Source: Cichorium intybus (taxonomy: Eukaryota; Streptophyta; Magnoliopsida; Asterales; Asteraceae). Taken from it: a stretch of DNA of 64,000 nucleotides. The notes beneath the pieces are model-generated. The model was not told the origin of the DNA, did no database searches, and saw only the letters and a list, made by a program, of their open reading frames with translations. A program made the translations under genes and the position numbers. Shown here piece after piece: positions 1 to 12,513 of the stretch. The stretch's first letter is position 1. Every line of letters starts with the position of its first letter. The stretch is taken from contig CM042012.1 in NCBI GenBank assembly GCA_023525715.1, positions 41,521,528 to 41,585,527 of the forward strand, written 5' to 3'.

Positions 1-743
1 AACATCGTAATTAGTCAAACTCTATTTGACATTAGCTTCATGCATTCAAAAAAAACGGGTGGTTATGGCTTACAAATTAAGATCAAAACTATGCTCGTTA
101 ATATTGATAACCGAACGTGTATAACACGAAAAAAAAAAAAAACTAAACATGTATATAGACAAATAATAATTACATGGGATAAATAATGGTAAACGGCAAG
201 TACAAAGAACTTTTTCTAACTTGTCTACATCAGAAGACAGGAAGCAGATTGTGGTCAATAAGCAACCTCTGTAAAGTCATGTTGGTTACTACTTTTTTTT
301 TAGTAATAAAAACAAAATCAAATATTAAGAAGTCAGGAAAAGTCCAAGATTTTAGTACAATCTCTCGCATGGGTCAAGCAAGAAAACGCCGGCAAGAACA
401 AGATTTTAGTATTTTAAATTTCGAAAATCACGACATGTCTCTTTCAAACTTACAATCTTCATCTCTTAAGCAAGGCACAGTAAATATAATAAAAGAAAAC
501 AAAGTAAAAAAAAAACTTGCAATAGACGTGATATATCCTTTCAACATTTATCTCAAAATGAATATTGGAGCCACAACACAAAGACGTTTACCAAGGAAAT
601 AAAAGAAAACTCATCTATCGAAATTCACACTTATGCACATAAAGACAACAAGAAAATGCAAGCAAAGAAGCAGAACGAAGATTCAAAACAGGTACGTTTC
701 TTTCTAAACGAATAAAAAAAATTCTATTAACAGATTCAAGATA
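1..743. other. AT-rich DNA without a recognisable gene
   Basis: No domain is recognisable on either strand. A 138-codon plus-strand frame (186-602) is low complexity and Lys/Asn-rich and resembles nothing I know. The stretch directly abuts a minus-strand primer binding site at 744-755, so it may be the start of the internal region of the copia-like element whose LTR is at 758-1127, cut by the window edge. Confidence 0.4.
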
Positions 744-755
744 GCTCTGATACCA
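744..755 (-). promoter_or_regulatory. Primer binding site for initiator tRNA-Met (copia type)
   Basis: On the minus strand this reads TGGTATCAGAGC, the standard plant copia primer binding site, complementary to the 3' end of initiator tRNA-Met. It follows the LTR end (..TTAACA) after a 2-nt AT spacer, exactly as in the intact copia element at 27504-27515. Confidence 0.75.
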
Positions 756-757
756 AT

Positions 758-1127
758 TGTTAATTTTAGTTTCATAATCAAAACACAAAATCGCGGAAGC
801 CTACACAAAGATCAAGAGCTTGAATCTGATAAGAGAAATAAACAATGGAAAAGAGAATGTGTACCTGCTTCCATTGAAACTTTTGGATCTGGTGAGTGAG
901 ATTGGTTTTCCAGTTGATCTCAAGATTATCTCTCAAATCCCTCTACAAAGCCTCACGAATTTGCAGTGGGTATTTCGTGTTCTTAAAGATGCTCCTCATC
1001 ATGTGTATATATAGATGGAGATATACCCTAATATGAGAGATGGAAGGGATCTGGAGGATCTTGAGTCAAACCGGGAACTCAATCCACTATGGCAAGTGTA
1101 TATAATTATAAAATCGGTCCATCAACA
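758..1127 (-). repeat. Copia-like LTR (5' LTR of a minus-strand element)
   Basis: The boundaries are TGTTAA at 758 and ATCAACA ending at 1127, giving the usual 5'-TG..CA-3' LTR ends next to a primer binding site. It is about 370 bp long. A TATATATA stretch on the minus strand near 1005-1015 could be its TATA box. No second LTR is in the window, so this is the left part of a larger element or a remnant; the outer end is less certain than the PBS side. Confidence 0.5.
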
Positions 1128-1514
1128 ATTTTGTATTATTGCCATAATAATCTGAATCTAATGATAACAATATATTGCATTTTATGAAGTGGTCCCAGGA
1201 TTATCTTACACCGTCCCCATTCAAAAAAGGGTTGATCTTGTGTCTTGTTTAACCTCTTTATTACGGATACTCTCCAATGATCCGTTTGTATTAAAAATAT
1301 TTTGATATCTTTGTTGAACGTGCCATTTTAATACGATGTTCAAAGTCAATATATCAAGATCTTAAGCTATCGTAACTATATCTTGGTTTACCCCCACGAG
1401 GGAATAATTTTGCATCAAATCCATTAAACAAGTATTTTAATTTTTCTCATGTCATTGTTTGCCTTGTCATGTTTAAACGGAGAACCATCTACAAACACAT
1501 GTTTAAACGGAGAA
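1128..1514. other. Unidentified AT-rich DNA with a 30-bp tandem duplication
   Basis: No gene was recognised. A 30-bp unit (ATGTTTAAACGGAGAACC..) is repeated twice head to tail at 1469-1498 and 1499-1528, just where similarity to the MULE transposase stops. The junction may mark the rearrangement that truncated that element. Confidence 0.5.
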
Positions 1515-3714
1515 CCATCTACAAACAGTAAGAACTTGTGCTGGGAAGGGTCCTTTCATGAAAGCACCATCTAATCTTATAAGATCTCTTAACCCAACTT
1601 TAAACCCTTTCTTCAGTGCCCTTAAGCATACATAAACTCTCTTAAATTGCCTTGTTTATAAACTAATATTAGGCTCACTAACTACTTCAAACCTCACAGT
1701 TGTACCCTCATTTGTTTATTGTAATTCCAATAGATAATCCATCAACACCTCATATTGCTTCGTGTACTCACCAATTACCTGATTTGTAGCTATTGCTTTT
1801 GCCCTTTGCACTTTGTAGATCGACACACAAGCTGAAATTTTTTTTGAACTTAGTCCTAAATGCTTCGAAGTGGAACTGTAAGGTAAGACTCAACTTGATC
1901 TAAAATTTCCATGGAGATGAACTTCGCAGTACAAGCCCTAATTTTTCTTGTTTGAATACAGGTGTGGTTGTCATTTAATCTTTTCACTGACCAATAATCA
2001 CGGTCTTTTGACCGAGAAGCCTGCATTAACCATGTACAAGTACCTTTATCACCTTTAAGTGGACCACCTAACCCACTACAGTTGCATCTGGTAAATTACC
2101 TTTACACACAACCCAAAGACTGATTTTGTCGTTTTTTTAAATGAAAGGTTTCTTCTGGTTTCAATAGAAAGTTTGTTGACTTTGTCCTTGATTTCTTTTT
2201 TAGATTTGTATTTTTGACCCACATGGAAAGTAACTGGATGTACTTGGCCATGAGAGCATCTATTTTCCTTACCTAGTTGTTTCAACATTGCTTTCCTCCT
2301 CTCCTCATCAATATTTTCATCAACAGAGTCCCACTTATCATTATCAATTACATCAACATCTTCAAGGTCTTCAACATCATCTCCTTTCAATTGTATTTTG
2401 TACATTCTTCCCTCTCTCAACATATTTAGCATCTACATCTACACTCAAATAAAAATCAGTCATGTCCACCTCTACATCACTTAGGTAATTGTCTTCATCT
2501 TGTAATTAGTCACTGCCATTGTCACTCTCTTCACTGTCACACACACCTTCACTTATTGCACCCTCATCACCAAGTGTTGTAGGTGCACCTTCACCTGTTG
2601 GCTGTTGCACCTTCATCTTGTACATCTACTGTACTATCATGTCCCCTATTTTCACCGTCTGCTTCATACGTTTCTTGCCCAAAAAATAGATCAAAGTTCT
2701 CAAGATCTTATGATTGGAATGTAAGTTGATCATCTTTGCCATGTACCATCCAATGGAACATAGTCAACTGTTGTATCTAGAGCATCATCACCAAGTGTTG
2801 TAGTTGCACCTTCATCAATAAACTATTGTATTTGTGGGTTCATCACCAAGTGTTGTATTTGGATCTTCAACACCAATTATTATATTTGGATCTCTATCAC
2901 CATCTTTGGTATTCATAGCTTCACCCAAATTAAAGCACACTTTCCTACTACAAGAACAACTTCCTTCACCTACCTTCAATTTCCTATCCCTTCTATACTC
3001 AGGTGGCATATACTTAACCAAACTCAATCCATATCCTGAGCCCTCATCCTGATTTTGGGTTAAAGGGGACAAACCAACAAGTGGTATATTGGGTCTAGGT
3101 TTTGCCACAACGATTGGTTAATCTCCTGGTTTTAGTTGAGTGGTTTCATTTTCCTCATTACACTCAATTTCCTCAATTATAATAGAAGGTACAGCTCTTG
3201 GAGACATAAAGTATGTAAGTAACTTAGTTTCACCGTGTTCAGTGTACACCTTGATGATCTTATTATCTTTAATATATTGTGTGAGATTTAGTACATCAAC
3301 ATCATTACCTAAAGCTCTTAGACCAAAGTCTAAATCACAATTTGGCAACTGAAAATGGTAGTAAACAACTGGTGGAAACCCATAACCAAGATGTAGCATC
3401 ATATCGTCCAACTCATACACATAAAACTGGTCCATATTTACTAGGTCCACGTGGTCTACTCTTCCGTCAACGTATATTATCTCACGGAACTTTGTGAACT
3501 TCCCACCATGATGGAGCTCAATAGTGAACATGGTGGGATAACCTTCTGTAAATTCACCAAAACAAACAATCAATTTTACCTTTAAACGATTTGAAATCGT
3601 TTTTATCTTTTCATACTTATCAACGAGAAACAGAGCACATACCGTATATGATCGTTGCATCAATATGTGACTTTGTTGACCTAACACTCCCATATTGTCA
3701 ACATTGTAAACCAA
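1515..3714 (-). pseudogene. MuDR-like (MULE) transposase pseudogene with PB1-like N-terminus
   Basis: Read on the minus strand from 3714, the first frame (about 198 aa) carries the plant PB1-like domain typical of MULE transposases (FTIELHHGGKFTKF, then YVDGRVDHVDLVNMD and ALGNDVDVLNLTQYI). Lower coordinates give a Ser/Asp-rich linker and then the DNA-binding part: FHVGQKYKSKKEIKDKVNKL and a zinc-knuckle-like CTWLMQASRSKDRDYWSVK with NDNHTC. Last comes the start of the catalytic core, LRDLIRLDGAFMKGPFPAQ, with the first aspartate of the DDE triad. The frame has several stops and shifts: an in-frame TAG after LTVPLRSI near 1855-1865, and TAA codons near 1700 and 1660. Similarity ends just past the first catalytic Asp, so the rest of the transposase is deleted. 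Function is lost. Confidence 0.85.
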
Positions 3715-4070
3715 CGATACAAGGAACTACTTTGATGATCAGAGGGACCACGTTGTACGATCGATTAGGGTTTTCTGAGTGAGATAGATGGTTAGCAATA
3801 GAGATAAGAGTAATATGTATCGTCGATTTTATGTACGAGCCATCGTCGTTTTTTTAAATGGCGCTAATGTGTGTCGGATAAGAGAGACAAGAGAACGACC
3901 AAAATACCCTTTTGCCAATTGAAGTTAACGTTCGTTTCTAACAGATGTTAGCTAGAGGGACCAAATGCACAAAAATTATTCAAAATTGAACCACTGATGC
4001 ACCACCAAAAGGTTTTAGACGAAAACCGCATGAAAAGGGAAAACACAGGGACCACTTTTTCAATTTTGTC
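3715..4070 (-). mobile_element. Terminal region of the MULE, with its terminal inverted repeat
   Basis: About 110 bp (3957-4070) closely matches, on the opposite strand, the terminal repeats of the MULE at 51422-52870: shared blocks around GTCCCTGTGTTTTC, GGTGGTGCA and GACAAAATTG. The end is ..CAATTTTGTC at 4070, followed by TAAAATAAA (4071-4079), a candidate 9-bp target duplication. The partner end is missing because the element is truncated near 1515. This places the transposase pseudogene in the same family as that element. Confidence 0.7.
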
Positions 4071-4252
4071 TAAAATAAAATAAAACCATATGAAAATTGC
4101 AAATCTTCAAATGTTTTAACTAAAACCAAAAGTATTTATATTATTAAAATTTATTTATTTATATTTAATATTAGTATAAACCATAAATAATTAAACGATT
4201 GAAATAAGAAGTTTATTTTATTATAATATGTTTAACAAACAATTAGGGTTTA

Positions 4253-4258
<6 letters not shown>

Positions 4259-4349
<91 letters not shown>
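4259..4349. repeat. (AT)n microsatellite
   Basis: About 45 uninterrupted AT units, preceded by a short telomere-like TTAGGGTTTAGGGTTTA (4243-4259). It abuts the CTAG end of a Helitron-like terminus at 4350. Confidence 0.98.
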
Positions 4350-4350
<1 letters not shown>

Positions 4351-4378
4351 TAGCTGCGTACCCGCGCAATGCGGCGGC
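4350..4378 (-). mobile_element. Helitron-like 3' terminus
   Basis: On the minus strand the sequence ends ..CCGCATTGCGCGGGTACGCAG-CTAG followed by T. Plant Helitrons end in CTRR (often CTAG), lie between A and T, and have a short GC-rich hairpin some 10-12 nt before the end. Here CCGC/GCGG can pair around GCAAT. Near-identical ends are at 15901 and 16246. No Rep/helicase gene is present, so any element is non-autonomous. Confidence 0.5.
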
Positions 4379-5209
4379 GGAGAATAGTTTCTTTTTGGCG
4401 ATTAATTACTATCGGTGGCGAACATTAGTTTCATTTCGACGAATAATCTCCGATATGCAAATATAAGTACGTTTTTGTTTCTAGCGGCGAAACGTATCTG
4501 TTATGTTGAAAATCGGAACCGTCTCGAAAACGATTAAGCAATTGGGTTTCGATTCTATGAATTTTATTTTTCTGGTTTCGGTTCAGTTTTTTTCGATTCT
4601 GTTCAAGAATTGATCTTGTCATAAATGAGTAAAATAACATTTGGATCCACAGTGAGTTAACCCGGAGAATTTTATGCAATCGGATTCATTGATCTTTTTT
4701 AGCTTTTTTTCCCCCCTTGACTTAGCATGGTGTTAAATGTTATTTTTTGAAAAGGTTGAAAGACAATTGGTCAATTGGTCAAAGTACACTGTCCTAATAA
4801 GAAAATGTTGAAGGTCAATTGGTCAAATGTTATTTTTTGAAGTAGAATAACAAATGGGGTTAAATGACTTAATGTCTTAATAAGATTATATTTAAAAGTA
4901 TGATGCCATAATTAGATTTTTAAAAAATGATTATACCATGCATTTGATCATGTTCCAATACACCACCCTACAATGGTAAATGTCATATATCGTAAGTTGT
5001 CAACTCTTAAGTAATTAGCTGTTAACAACAGCATGAACAAAGTAGTTAACCTAAACATCAATTATAATAATTGATTTGCTTCATTCCCAAGTAACGGTTT
5101 CAACTTTTGCTGCAAAAACAACCAACTAAAAAGTTAAAATCAACTTTTTCATACTTATACATTGAAATCTTTATGTTGTGGGTATTTAGTTATAATATTC
5201 AACTTGAAA

Positions 5210-5750
5210 AGTTGAATACTTTTCAAATTTTGAAAATTTTCAAAGTTCGAAAATTTTAAATTATTCAAATTTTTGAAAAATTCAAATTTTCAGACTTTTT
5301 AAATTATTTAAAATTGTCAAACTTTTAAGATTATTCAATTTTAAAATTTTCAAACTTTTCAAATTTCGAAAAATTTAAATTATTCAAATTTTCAAATAAT
5401 TCAAATTTCCAAAATTTTGAATTTTCAAACTTTTCAAATAATTCAAATTTCCGAAATTTTGAATTTTTAAACTTTTCAAATAATTCACAAATTTAAAATT
5501 TTTAAACTTTTCAAATTTCCGAAATTTTGAATAATTTAAAATTTTTCAAAATTTAAAAATTTAAATATTTTCAAATTTCGCAAATTTTAAATTATTTAAA
5601 ACTTTTCAAAATCATTTAACTTTTGAGACTTTTCAAATTATTCAAAATTCCGAAATTTTAGAACTTTTTGAATTATTCAAAATTTTCAAAATTTCAAATT
5701 ATTCAACTTTCAAAATCATTCAAAATTTCAGAATTTTCAAATTCAAACAA
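5210..5750. repeat. Low-complexity TTCAAA/TTTGAA block
   Basis: The block is made of variants of TTTTCAAA, AATTTTGAA and CAAATTTTC on both strands, rich in short palindromes such as TTCAAAATTTTGAA. The same kind of block recurs at 15290-15400 and 20040-20420. No coding potential. Confidence 0.9.
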
Positions 5751-6012
5751 AAAGAGGAAGGATTGGATTTTCTAAAATCCAGCGGAATCCAATACCATAC
5801 TCATTTGCAATTAAACACTGGAATGGAATAGAATGGAACCGAGTTGAATTCCAATTCCGGCCAAATCCCACATAATTCGGCAAACAAAAAGCCCCCTAAA
5901 ATTTTTCTATCTTCAATGTGACAGAATGCTGACATATAATATATATGAAATATAATAAATAAATAAAATAATTAACAATAAAAAATTACCAGGAACAATG
6001 TACTTTCAAAAT

Positions 6013-6225
6013 ACCTGAACAAGTGAAACCAACGAGATTGAAGATCCAGAAAGCGATGGTTGACTTCACCTGCAATGTCAGATATTATAAACTAAAAGAA
6101 TTCAAATGCAGAGGGAGGAGCTTACCTTCATATTATTTTGGTAGATGTCAATGGTAAGATGCTTGAGGAAAGCGGGATGTTGGAGTCCCATTTCAAAGCT
6201 ATCTATCCGTTTATCCTTTAAAAAA
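6013..6225 (-). pseudogene. Two unidentified exon-like segments
   Basis: On the minus strand 6225-6128 is open (..MGLQHPAFLKHLTIDIYQ..) and ends AAG|GTAAGC, a good plant donor site. About 56 bp on, an acceptor TTGCAG| leads into an open segment (KSTIAFWIFNLVGF..) down to about 6013, where TTCAG|GTATTTTG could be another donor. I do not recognise the protein. The 'intron' is shorter than usual for plants, so this may be a decayed captured fragment. Confidence 0.35.
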
Positions 6226-6716
6226 TTTTAAAAAAAAAAGTCAAATGGAGTTGATGTATTCTGCAGTCTCTGTGTTTGAGAGTCAGATTCAAAACAGAAG
6301 AAAAACAGAGGAGACAATCTGCTGTTCCAATATTTTGAAGTCATAACACTTGTAACTTTGACTTTTATTGGCAGTTTTATAACTTTATTAACACATCTGT
6401 ACTTCCAATTCTTTTCCAGAACTTTTTTTATTAGAACAATGTAATTTGAAAGTACAATGGTGTAGTAGGAAGAACTAACTCAACGTTGCACTTTGAAACT
6501 TCTACCTAATGTACTTCATTGATTTGTTTATTATAGCATCATACTTTTACTTCTTTCTATTACGACATTGTACTTTGGAAAATGTAACCAAGTATAGCAA
6601 TTTATTATTTATACCACTATAACCAGGTAGAAATTCAGTGCTCTAATAAGTAAAAAAATTAGGGTACAAAGTGATTTTTCAAAGTACAATATCCTGATAA
6701 GAAAAAAAAACAGAAA

Positions 6717-6899
6717 TTACAATGTTGTAATAGAAAGAAATTGAAGTAGGATGTGAGGATACACAAATAACTGAAAGTACGTTGCTATTTCTTGCATTTA
6801 GCCTTTTCTGTGTTAAACGCTTAAATAGCAATGTACTTTCATTCATTTCTTTATTATAGCATTCCACTTTCATTTTTTTTCTTATTACAACATTGGCTT
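6717..6899. repeat. Imperfect inverted repeat built of AAAGTAC/GCTATT motifs
   Basis: The left arm (about 6717-6790) and right arm (about 6831-6899) are reverse complements: ATGTTGTAATA..GAAAGTACGTTGCTATTT against AAATAGCAATGTACTTTC..TATTACAACAT. They could form a roughly 70-bp imperfect hairpin with a 40-nt loop. Related single motifs are scattered to 7170 and at 18225-18380. Confidence 0.7.
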
Positions 6900-7249
6900 G
6901 TGAAAAATCTTCCAAATGGTAGCAATGTCACCAAAATACAAAGCAATTTTCACTACTATAATTGTGTAAATCTTTTTCATAGTATAATATCCTCGCAAGA
7001 AAAAAATTTTGAAAGTACAATGCTATACGGTAGATTTTTCAAAACAAATTTTCTTAAAAAGAAAAAAGAATCGAAAGTACAATGCTGTAATAAAAAGAAA
7101 TGAAAGTAGGATGCTATAAATTATAATACACAAATAACAGAAAGCACGTTGCTATTTCTCAAATTTTGCCCTTCCTAAACTACCTTTCAATGAAGGGATC
7201 TTGTGGAAACAAACCAAACATGTAATTCTGTCAAGAAAATGAGAAATTA

Positions 7250-7416
7250 ATACCTTACACATGAAAGTATGTGCTTTTGACACATTGAGAACTTCAATGG
7301 CCTTCAAATAAGGATCAGGTGTTGGTTTAGGGTGTTCACGTTCATCACCAATAATAAGACACTGAAAGAAATCAGTAAGACCAAGAATTGAAATCATAAG
7401 TTCAGCAACTTTTTAA
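7250..7416 (-). pseudogene. SGPP: Fragment of a HAD-family sugar-phosphate phosphatase
   Basis: On the minus strand one exon-sized frame reads AELMISILGLTDFFQ.., then PKPTPDPYLKAIEVLNVSK and AHTF. This matches the middle of plant haloacid-dehalogenase-like sugar-phosphate phosphatases (memory of the Arabidopsis SGPP type; the KPxPxPYLKALE..LNVSKxHT block is characteristic). The conserved Lys of HAD motif III (in PKP) is present. After HTFMCK the family's VFEDS motif IV is missing; instead an AAG|GTATTA donor-like site follows. The front and rear of the protein are absent. Upstream, part of this exon is duplicated (7367-7493). It is a gene fragment, presumably captured or duplicated, with no expected activity. 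Confidence 0.75.
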
Positions 7417-7493
7417 AGTTTGAATCAAACCAAGAGTTGAAATCATAAGTTCAGCAACTTTTTAAAGAAATCAGTAAGACCAAGAGTTGAAAT
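7367..7493. repeat. Local partial tandem duplication within the phosphatase fragment
   Basis: The phrase ATAAGTTCAGCAACTTTTTA occurs at about 7396 and again at 7447. GAAATCAGTAAGACCAAGA occurs at about 7367 and 7469. The start of the exon was thus copied head to tail, with small changes. Confidence 0.8.
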
Positions 7494-9390
7494 CAAAATT
7501 TTCAAAGTTCTCAAGGTTAAAAGGGTATTTCAAGTTTGACAATCAAACCGAAAACCAAATATTTAAAGTACATTTCCAGTACTTATATTCAGTACTCTGT
7601 TTATACTTGATAATTTGAGATTGAGGACTCCATCTTGCAATTTAACAAAGTACATTGCTATTTTTAATTAAAACCAAAGTACAACCAGAACTTTTGATTT
7701 CTCTGTTTACATTTTTCTCACACATCCAAGTTTCTCATAATAAGGAAGAGAGATCAAGAAAAGCAAATCATTTTCTAGAAAAAAAAAAGGCTTAGTTTCT
7801 ATTCAATTTTTTCTTAGTTACCTGACTACCAAAGAATCCCAGTTTTATGATTTATAGAGAATTGATATTGTAAAAATGAACATAGATTATTTTCTGTTAC
7901 CGTCCAGATTGAGTCTATTGTAAGTTGGACTGCATTAGCTGCTTTAGCATACCCTCTCCTTTTTCTTTTAAAAAAAAATAACTTCAGCTTATGAAACAAC
8001 TGCACATTCTCGTGACTAAAACACAACAAACAGAAAGGATTAATAACAAAAAGTGGGATTATAGCATATAAGGGAAATATTGTGGAACCAGGATGAGGTT
8101 GTATGCTAAATAATCATTTCACCATCCACCTGAAATAATAAAGATCGACTGTATTTAAATTAGAAGAAAGTTATGATTAAAATCCATACTTAAGCTAATA
8201 TCATACAAATAGAAAGGGAAAAGAATAATTAATATCCACAATTATAGCCTTTAGTTGGACCAAAATAAAAATTCAAAAATTATGTAGTTTTACCTCCATT
8301 CAGTCACCACTGACTGTAGGTTTTAACAATTGTTGAATGAATATATTGTTATTGCTGAGAGAGTTTCTAGCAATCATGTATCAGTCCCCAGCCTGCTTTT
8401 CCAGCTCGATGATGGTGGAGAAAGGTTGTTATCAAGAGAAAAAGAATAATTGAGATCATACCTCATAAATCAAAACCCAAAATCAAGAGAGCAATTCACC
8501 ACATAATGTATAGTAATTCAATTCCATCTCTCCTTGTTCTAAATTGTTTGTTTAAAACAATTTTGGTTACCTCGTTTGAATATCAGGGTTAAGAACAAAA
8601 AACACATTGTACTATAACAATTTCATCAATTTGGCCCTTAAAGTAATATTTTTTATCGATTTAACCATTGAGCTAATATAATAATCATATTAAAAATAGT
8701 AGTTCAATGGTTAAGAAATCCAATATGGTGAAAAAGCATTGACTTTGTTTCAAAACTGGGTAACCAAGAAAATTGGATTTTTAAACAACCGGGAATCTAA
8801 ATGAAGACATCACAAGTCTTTAACTCAGATAATTAATTATCTTGTGAAAAAAAAAAACCATTGTACACTTAAGCTCCTTAATAAATCTATCCAATGTATA
8901 CTCACCACCATATATACACCTGGTGGTAACAGAATAAGTAATGTCAGTATATTGGTTTTAAAACACGTCTTTAAATTACTTCTAGCATAATTAAATGGAA
9001 TTAAAAGCATCATAATTACCACGGAGATTTTCAGCCCATTGGGATTTATTCAATTACTTGATTGTCGTGTTGTCGAAAGGATCAAAGAGATTTTGACATT
9101 TAGTTCCTACATTGTAATCAAAGAATTCCACAAGAAAGCCAACCATAATTCATACATAGATCAGAAAGTAATAAACTTCTTAGCATTCAGTTTGTATGTT
9201 CTAAGATAAATATGAATCACATTTGCTAAGAAAATAACCCAAATATCTCAGTTTAGAAAAACCTGTGGTCTGTTGGATAGTAATGAAGGTCAAATTCGTA
9301 TCTTCATACTGAAATTTGAAACACATATGCTGAAAAATATCCCAAACATTAAATCTATGAAAAGGAAAAAAAACATCAAATGCATAAAGA
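7494..9390. other. AT-rich non-coding DNA
   Basis: No recognisable protein or RNA gene. Several minus-strand donor-like ACCT motifs occur (7822, 8126, 8293, 8571), but no convincing exons connect them. The small frame at 7826-8029 resembles nothing known. Confidence 0.5.
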
Positions 9391-9657
9391 TTACCTGGTT
9401 TCGTGGATTATGATTTTCAGGAGACCGTGAGATCGAGAGATAGAGAGAGGGGGGATGTGGCTAGGGTTTCTGGAAGACACCGAAAGATGCAATAAGGTAC
9501 AATCCAAGGTTTTAGCATCGAGAGAAGTTGAGATTCGTGGTGGTGTGGTGGTTGCTTGAAGTAATACGTAAGTCAAACTTGAAGTAATACGTAAGTCAAA
9601 CCTATGCATCGCGATGGCGAGTGGTGGTGGCTAAATCGGTTGACAGTGGAATCTGTT
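9391..9657 (-). other. Unidentified exon-like segment with a 23-bp tandem repeat
   Basis: A 72-codon minus-strand frame from an ATG at 9609 ends near a good donor (CCAG|GTAATC at about 9395). The protein is not recognised. Within it, TTGAAGTAATACGTAAGTC.. is repeated twice in tandem (about 9556-9578 and 9579-9601). It may be a first exon carried inside the surrounding element; this is weak evidence. Confidence 0.25.
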
Positions 9658-10657
9658 AATAAGGTGAACGTCCAGGTTCAAGTTCAAAAGTAGAGTTAAT
9701 TTTCCAAGTTCATAAGGTAAAAGTCCAAACTAAACAAACTTAATTTAGTCTTTGTATTTGAAATATGTTAATAAGGTAAAAGTTTCCAATCAAAATTAGA
9801 GTTATATAGCATAAACCAAAACCTATGAAAAGCATTGGCTAGAAAGGGGACGCAGTGTGAAAACTGCTCTTCCTCTTGAGCTTTAGCAGTACCTGAAACC
9901 ATATGTAGTTGTATTTAGTCCATCAGTCCAGAATTAATAAATCAATAGATCTATGTTGCCCTTTTTGCAATTCCAAGTATTAAAAATAGATAATTAAACA
10001 TACAAATACCAGAAGGATATGATTTTTCTGTAATTGGCCAATTATTTACTCTTACTCTTTTTTGGCAATCACAAGTAAAGGAAATTTACATTCATCTTTG
10101 GTAAGAAATAACCACAGTTACTCATATACCCTAACTATTGAAAGACCCACGAACATCCAAAATTTGTTTCTGGCAGGATCTCCAGGACCTGCCAAACATT
10201 GAGACCATAAAAAACCAATACATGGGTACAAATAGCTTTTTTTCGGCAGGATCAACAATCAGCTCAGGGGTACAACATAGTCATCTCCAAACATAAACCA
10301 GTTTATCTGTATACAAACAACAAAATGGGCGAGAAAATCGACAAAAATAAATACGACCGGATAAGTATCTTATTAAAAATTACATAAAAGAGCAAAAACT
10401 AAAAATCGATCTAGAAATTGATAATAGGAAGCACACATGAATCCAAAACATGGAACAAAATACACAAATCGATGATTCGGATGCTGAAATTACATTTGTA
10501 AAAAATAAAGTGAGGATCTGTTACCATGTAAATAGGATTATCTGAAGAACAGCCCAGATCTACCTTTGTATGTGTATCTGAAAGAACAAAATAACACCAA
10601 AACACTAAAAATCAATCAGAAAGCTCAAAGTGGTATGATTCGAGTAAATCCAGATCG
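9658..10657. other. Non-coding DNA, nothing recognised
   Basis: AT-rich; no long frame, RNA gene or repeat boundary was identified on either strand. Confidence 0.5.
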
Positions 10658-10895
10658 ATGCCGATCTTGCAATAAAACGAAAACCAATTAAACAATTACA
10701 ATAACCTGGTAGCTTCGAACCGATCCAGATCGATTACAAGCAAGATGTTTTGTGCTCGATTTGTAAGACGGGAAGCAATGCCGATTCTGCAATAAAATGA
10801 AAACCAATTAAAGAATTAGCATCACCTGGTAGGTTCGATCCGATCCAGATCAATTACGAGCGAGATGTTTTGTGCTCGATTTGGAAGACGGGAAG
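10658..10895. repeat. 120-bp tandem duplication
   Basis: Two adjacent copies (10658-10777 and 10778-10895) begin ATGCCGAT(C/T)(T/C)TGCAATAAAA and end CTCGATTTG(T/G)AAGACGGGAAG. They differ at about ten positions. Each carries a minus-strand CCAG|GT donor-like site (about 10705 and 10826), so an exon-end segment appears to have been duplicated. Confidence 0.85.
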
Positions 10896-10910
10896 CTTCG
10901 AGTTCGTCCA

Positions 10911-11221
10911 GATCGATGGCGAGCGAGAGGCTTGGTTCTCGATTTGGAAGTCGGGAAGCGATGGCGAGTGGTGGTGGCTAAATCGGATTGTGTCGGAGTG
11001 GTGGTGCCGGATGGTGCTTGTGGGGAGCGGCCGGATCGATGGCGACCGAGAGACTTGATTCTCGATTTGGATGACCGGGATCGTCAATGTGATGGCTAAC
11101 TCGGATGGTGCTTCTGGGGAGCGGCCGGATCGATGGCGACCGAGAGACTGCATTCTCGATTTGGATGACCGGAAGCGATGGAAAGTGGTGGTGCCTGGAT
11201 CGGAACCGATGGTGGCTGCCG
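10911..11221. repeat. GC-rich minisatellite, three units of about 94-123 bp
   Basis: Units start GATCGATGGCGA(G/C)CGAGAG at 10911, 11034 and 11128. They share TTCTCGATTTGGA, GGTGGTGCC/GGATGGTGCTT and GGGGAGCGGCCG blocks. The open frames across it on both strands (for example 10854-11249 minus) come from the repeat and are not gene-like. Confidence 0.85.
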
Positions 11222-11679
<458 letters not shown>

Positions 11680-11781
11680 GTAATTGTAGAGTCAGATTAA
11701 CCTAATTACGTGGTTTCACTTGTTCGCAGTTTTGGAGAAAAGAAGATTGTAGATGTTTGATTGCATGTTGGAGGAGATTAA

Positions 11782-12384
<603 letters not shown>

Positions 12385-12513
12385 GAGATTATGCATATAA
12401 TTGCGGAAAAATTCCCAAATTTCACTTTCTCCTCTTTACTGATTCGACTAAACAAATTAATTATTTGAAAATTGAGTGATCCATTACGAAAGGAAGTAAG
12501 TAATTCCATTTTG

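Noticed and set aside
186..602. 138-aa plus-strand frame
   Set aside because: Low complexity, no recognisable domain, no supporting context.
4243..4259. Telomere-like TTTAGGG repeats
   Set aside because: Only about two and a half units; too short for a telomere remnant, could be a telo-box or chance.
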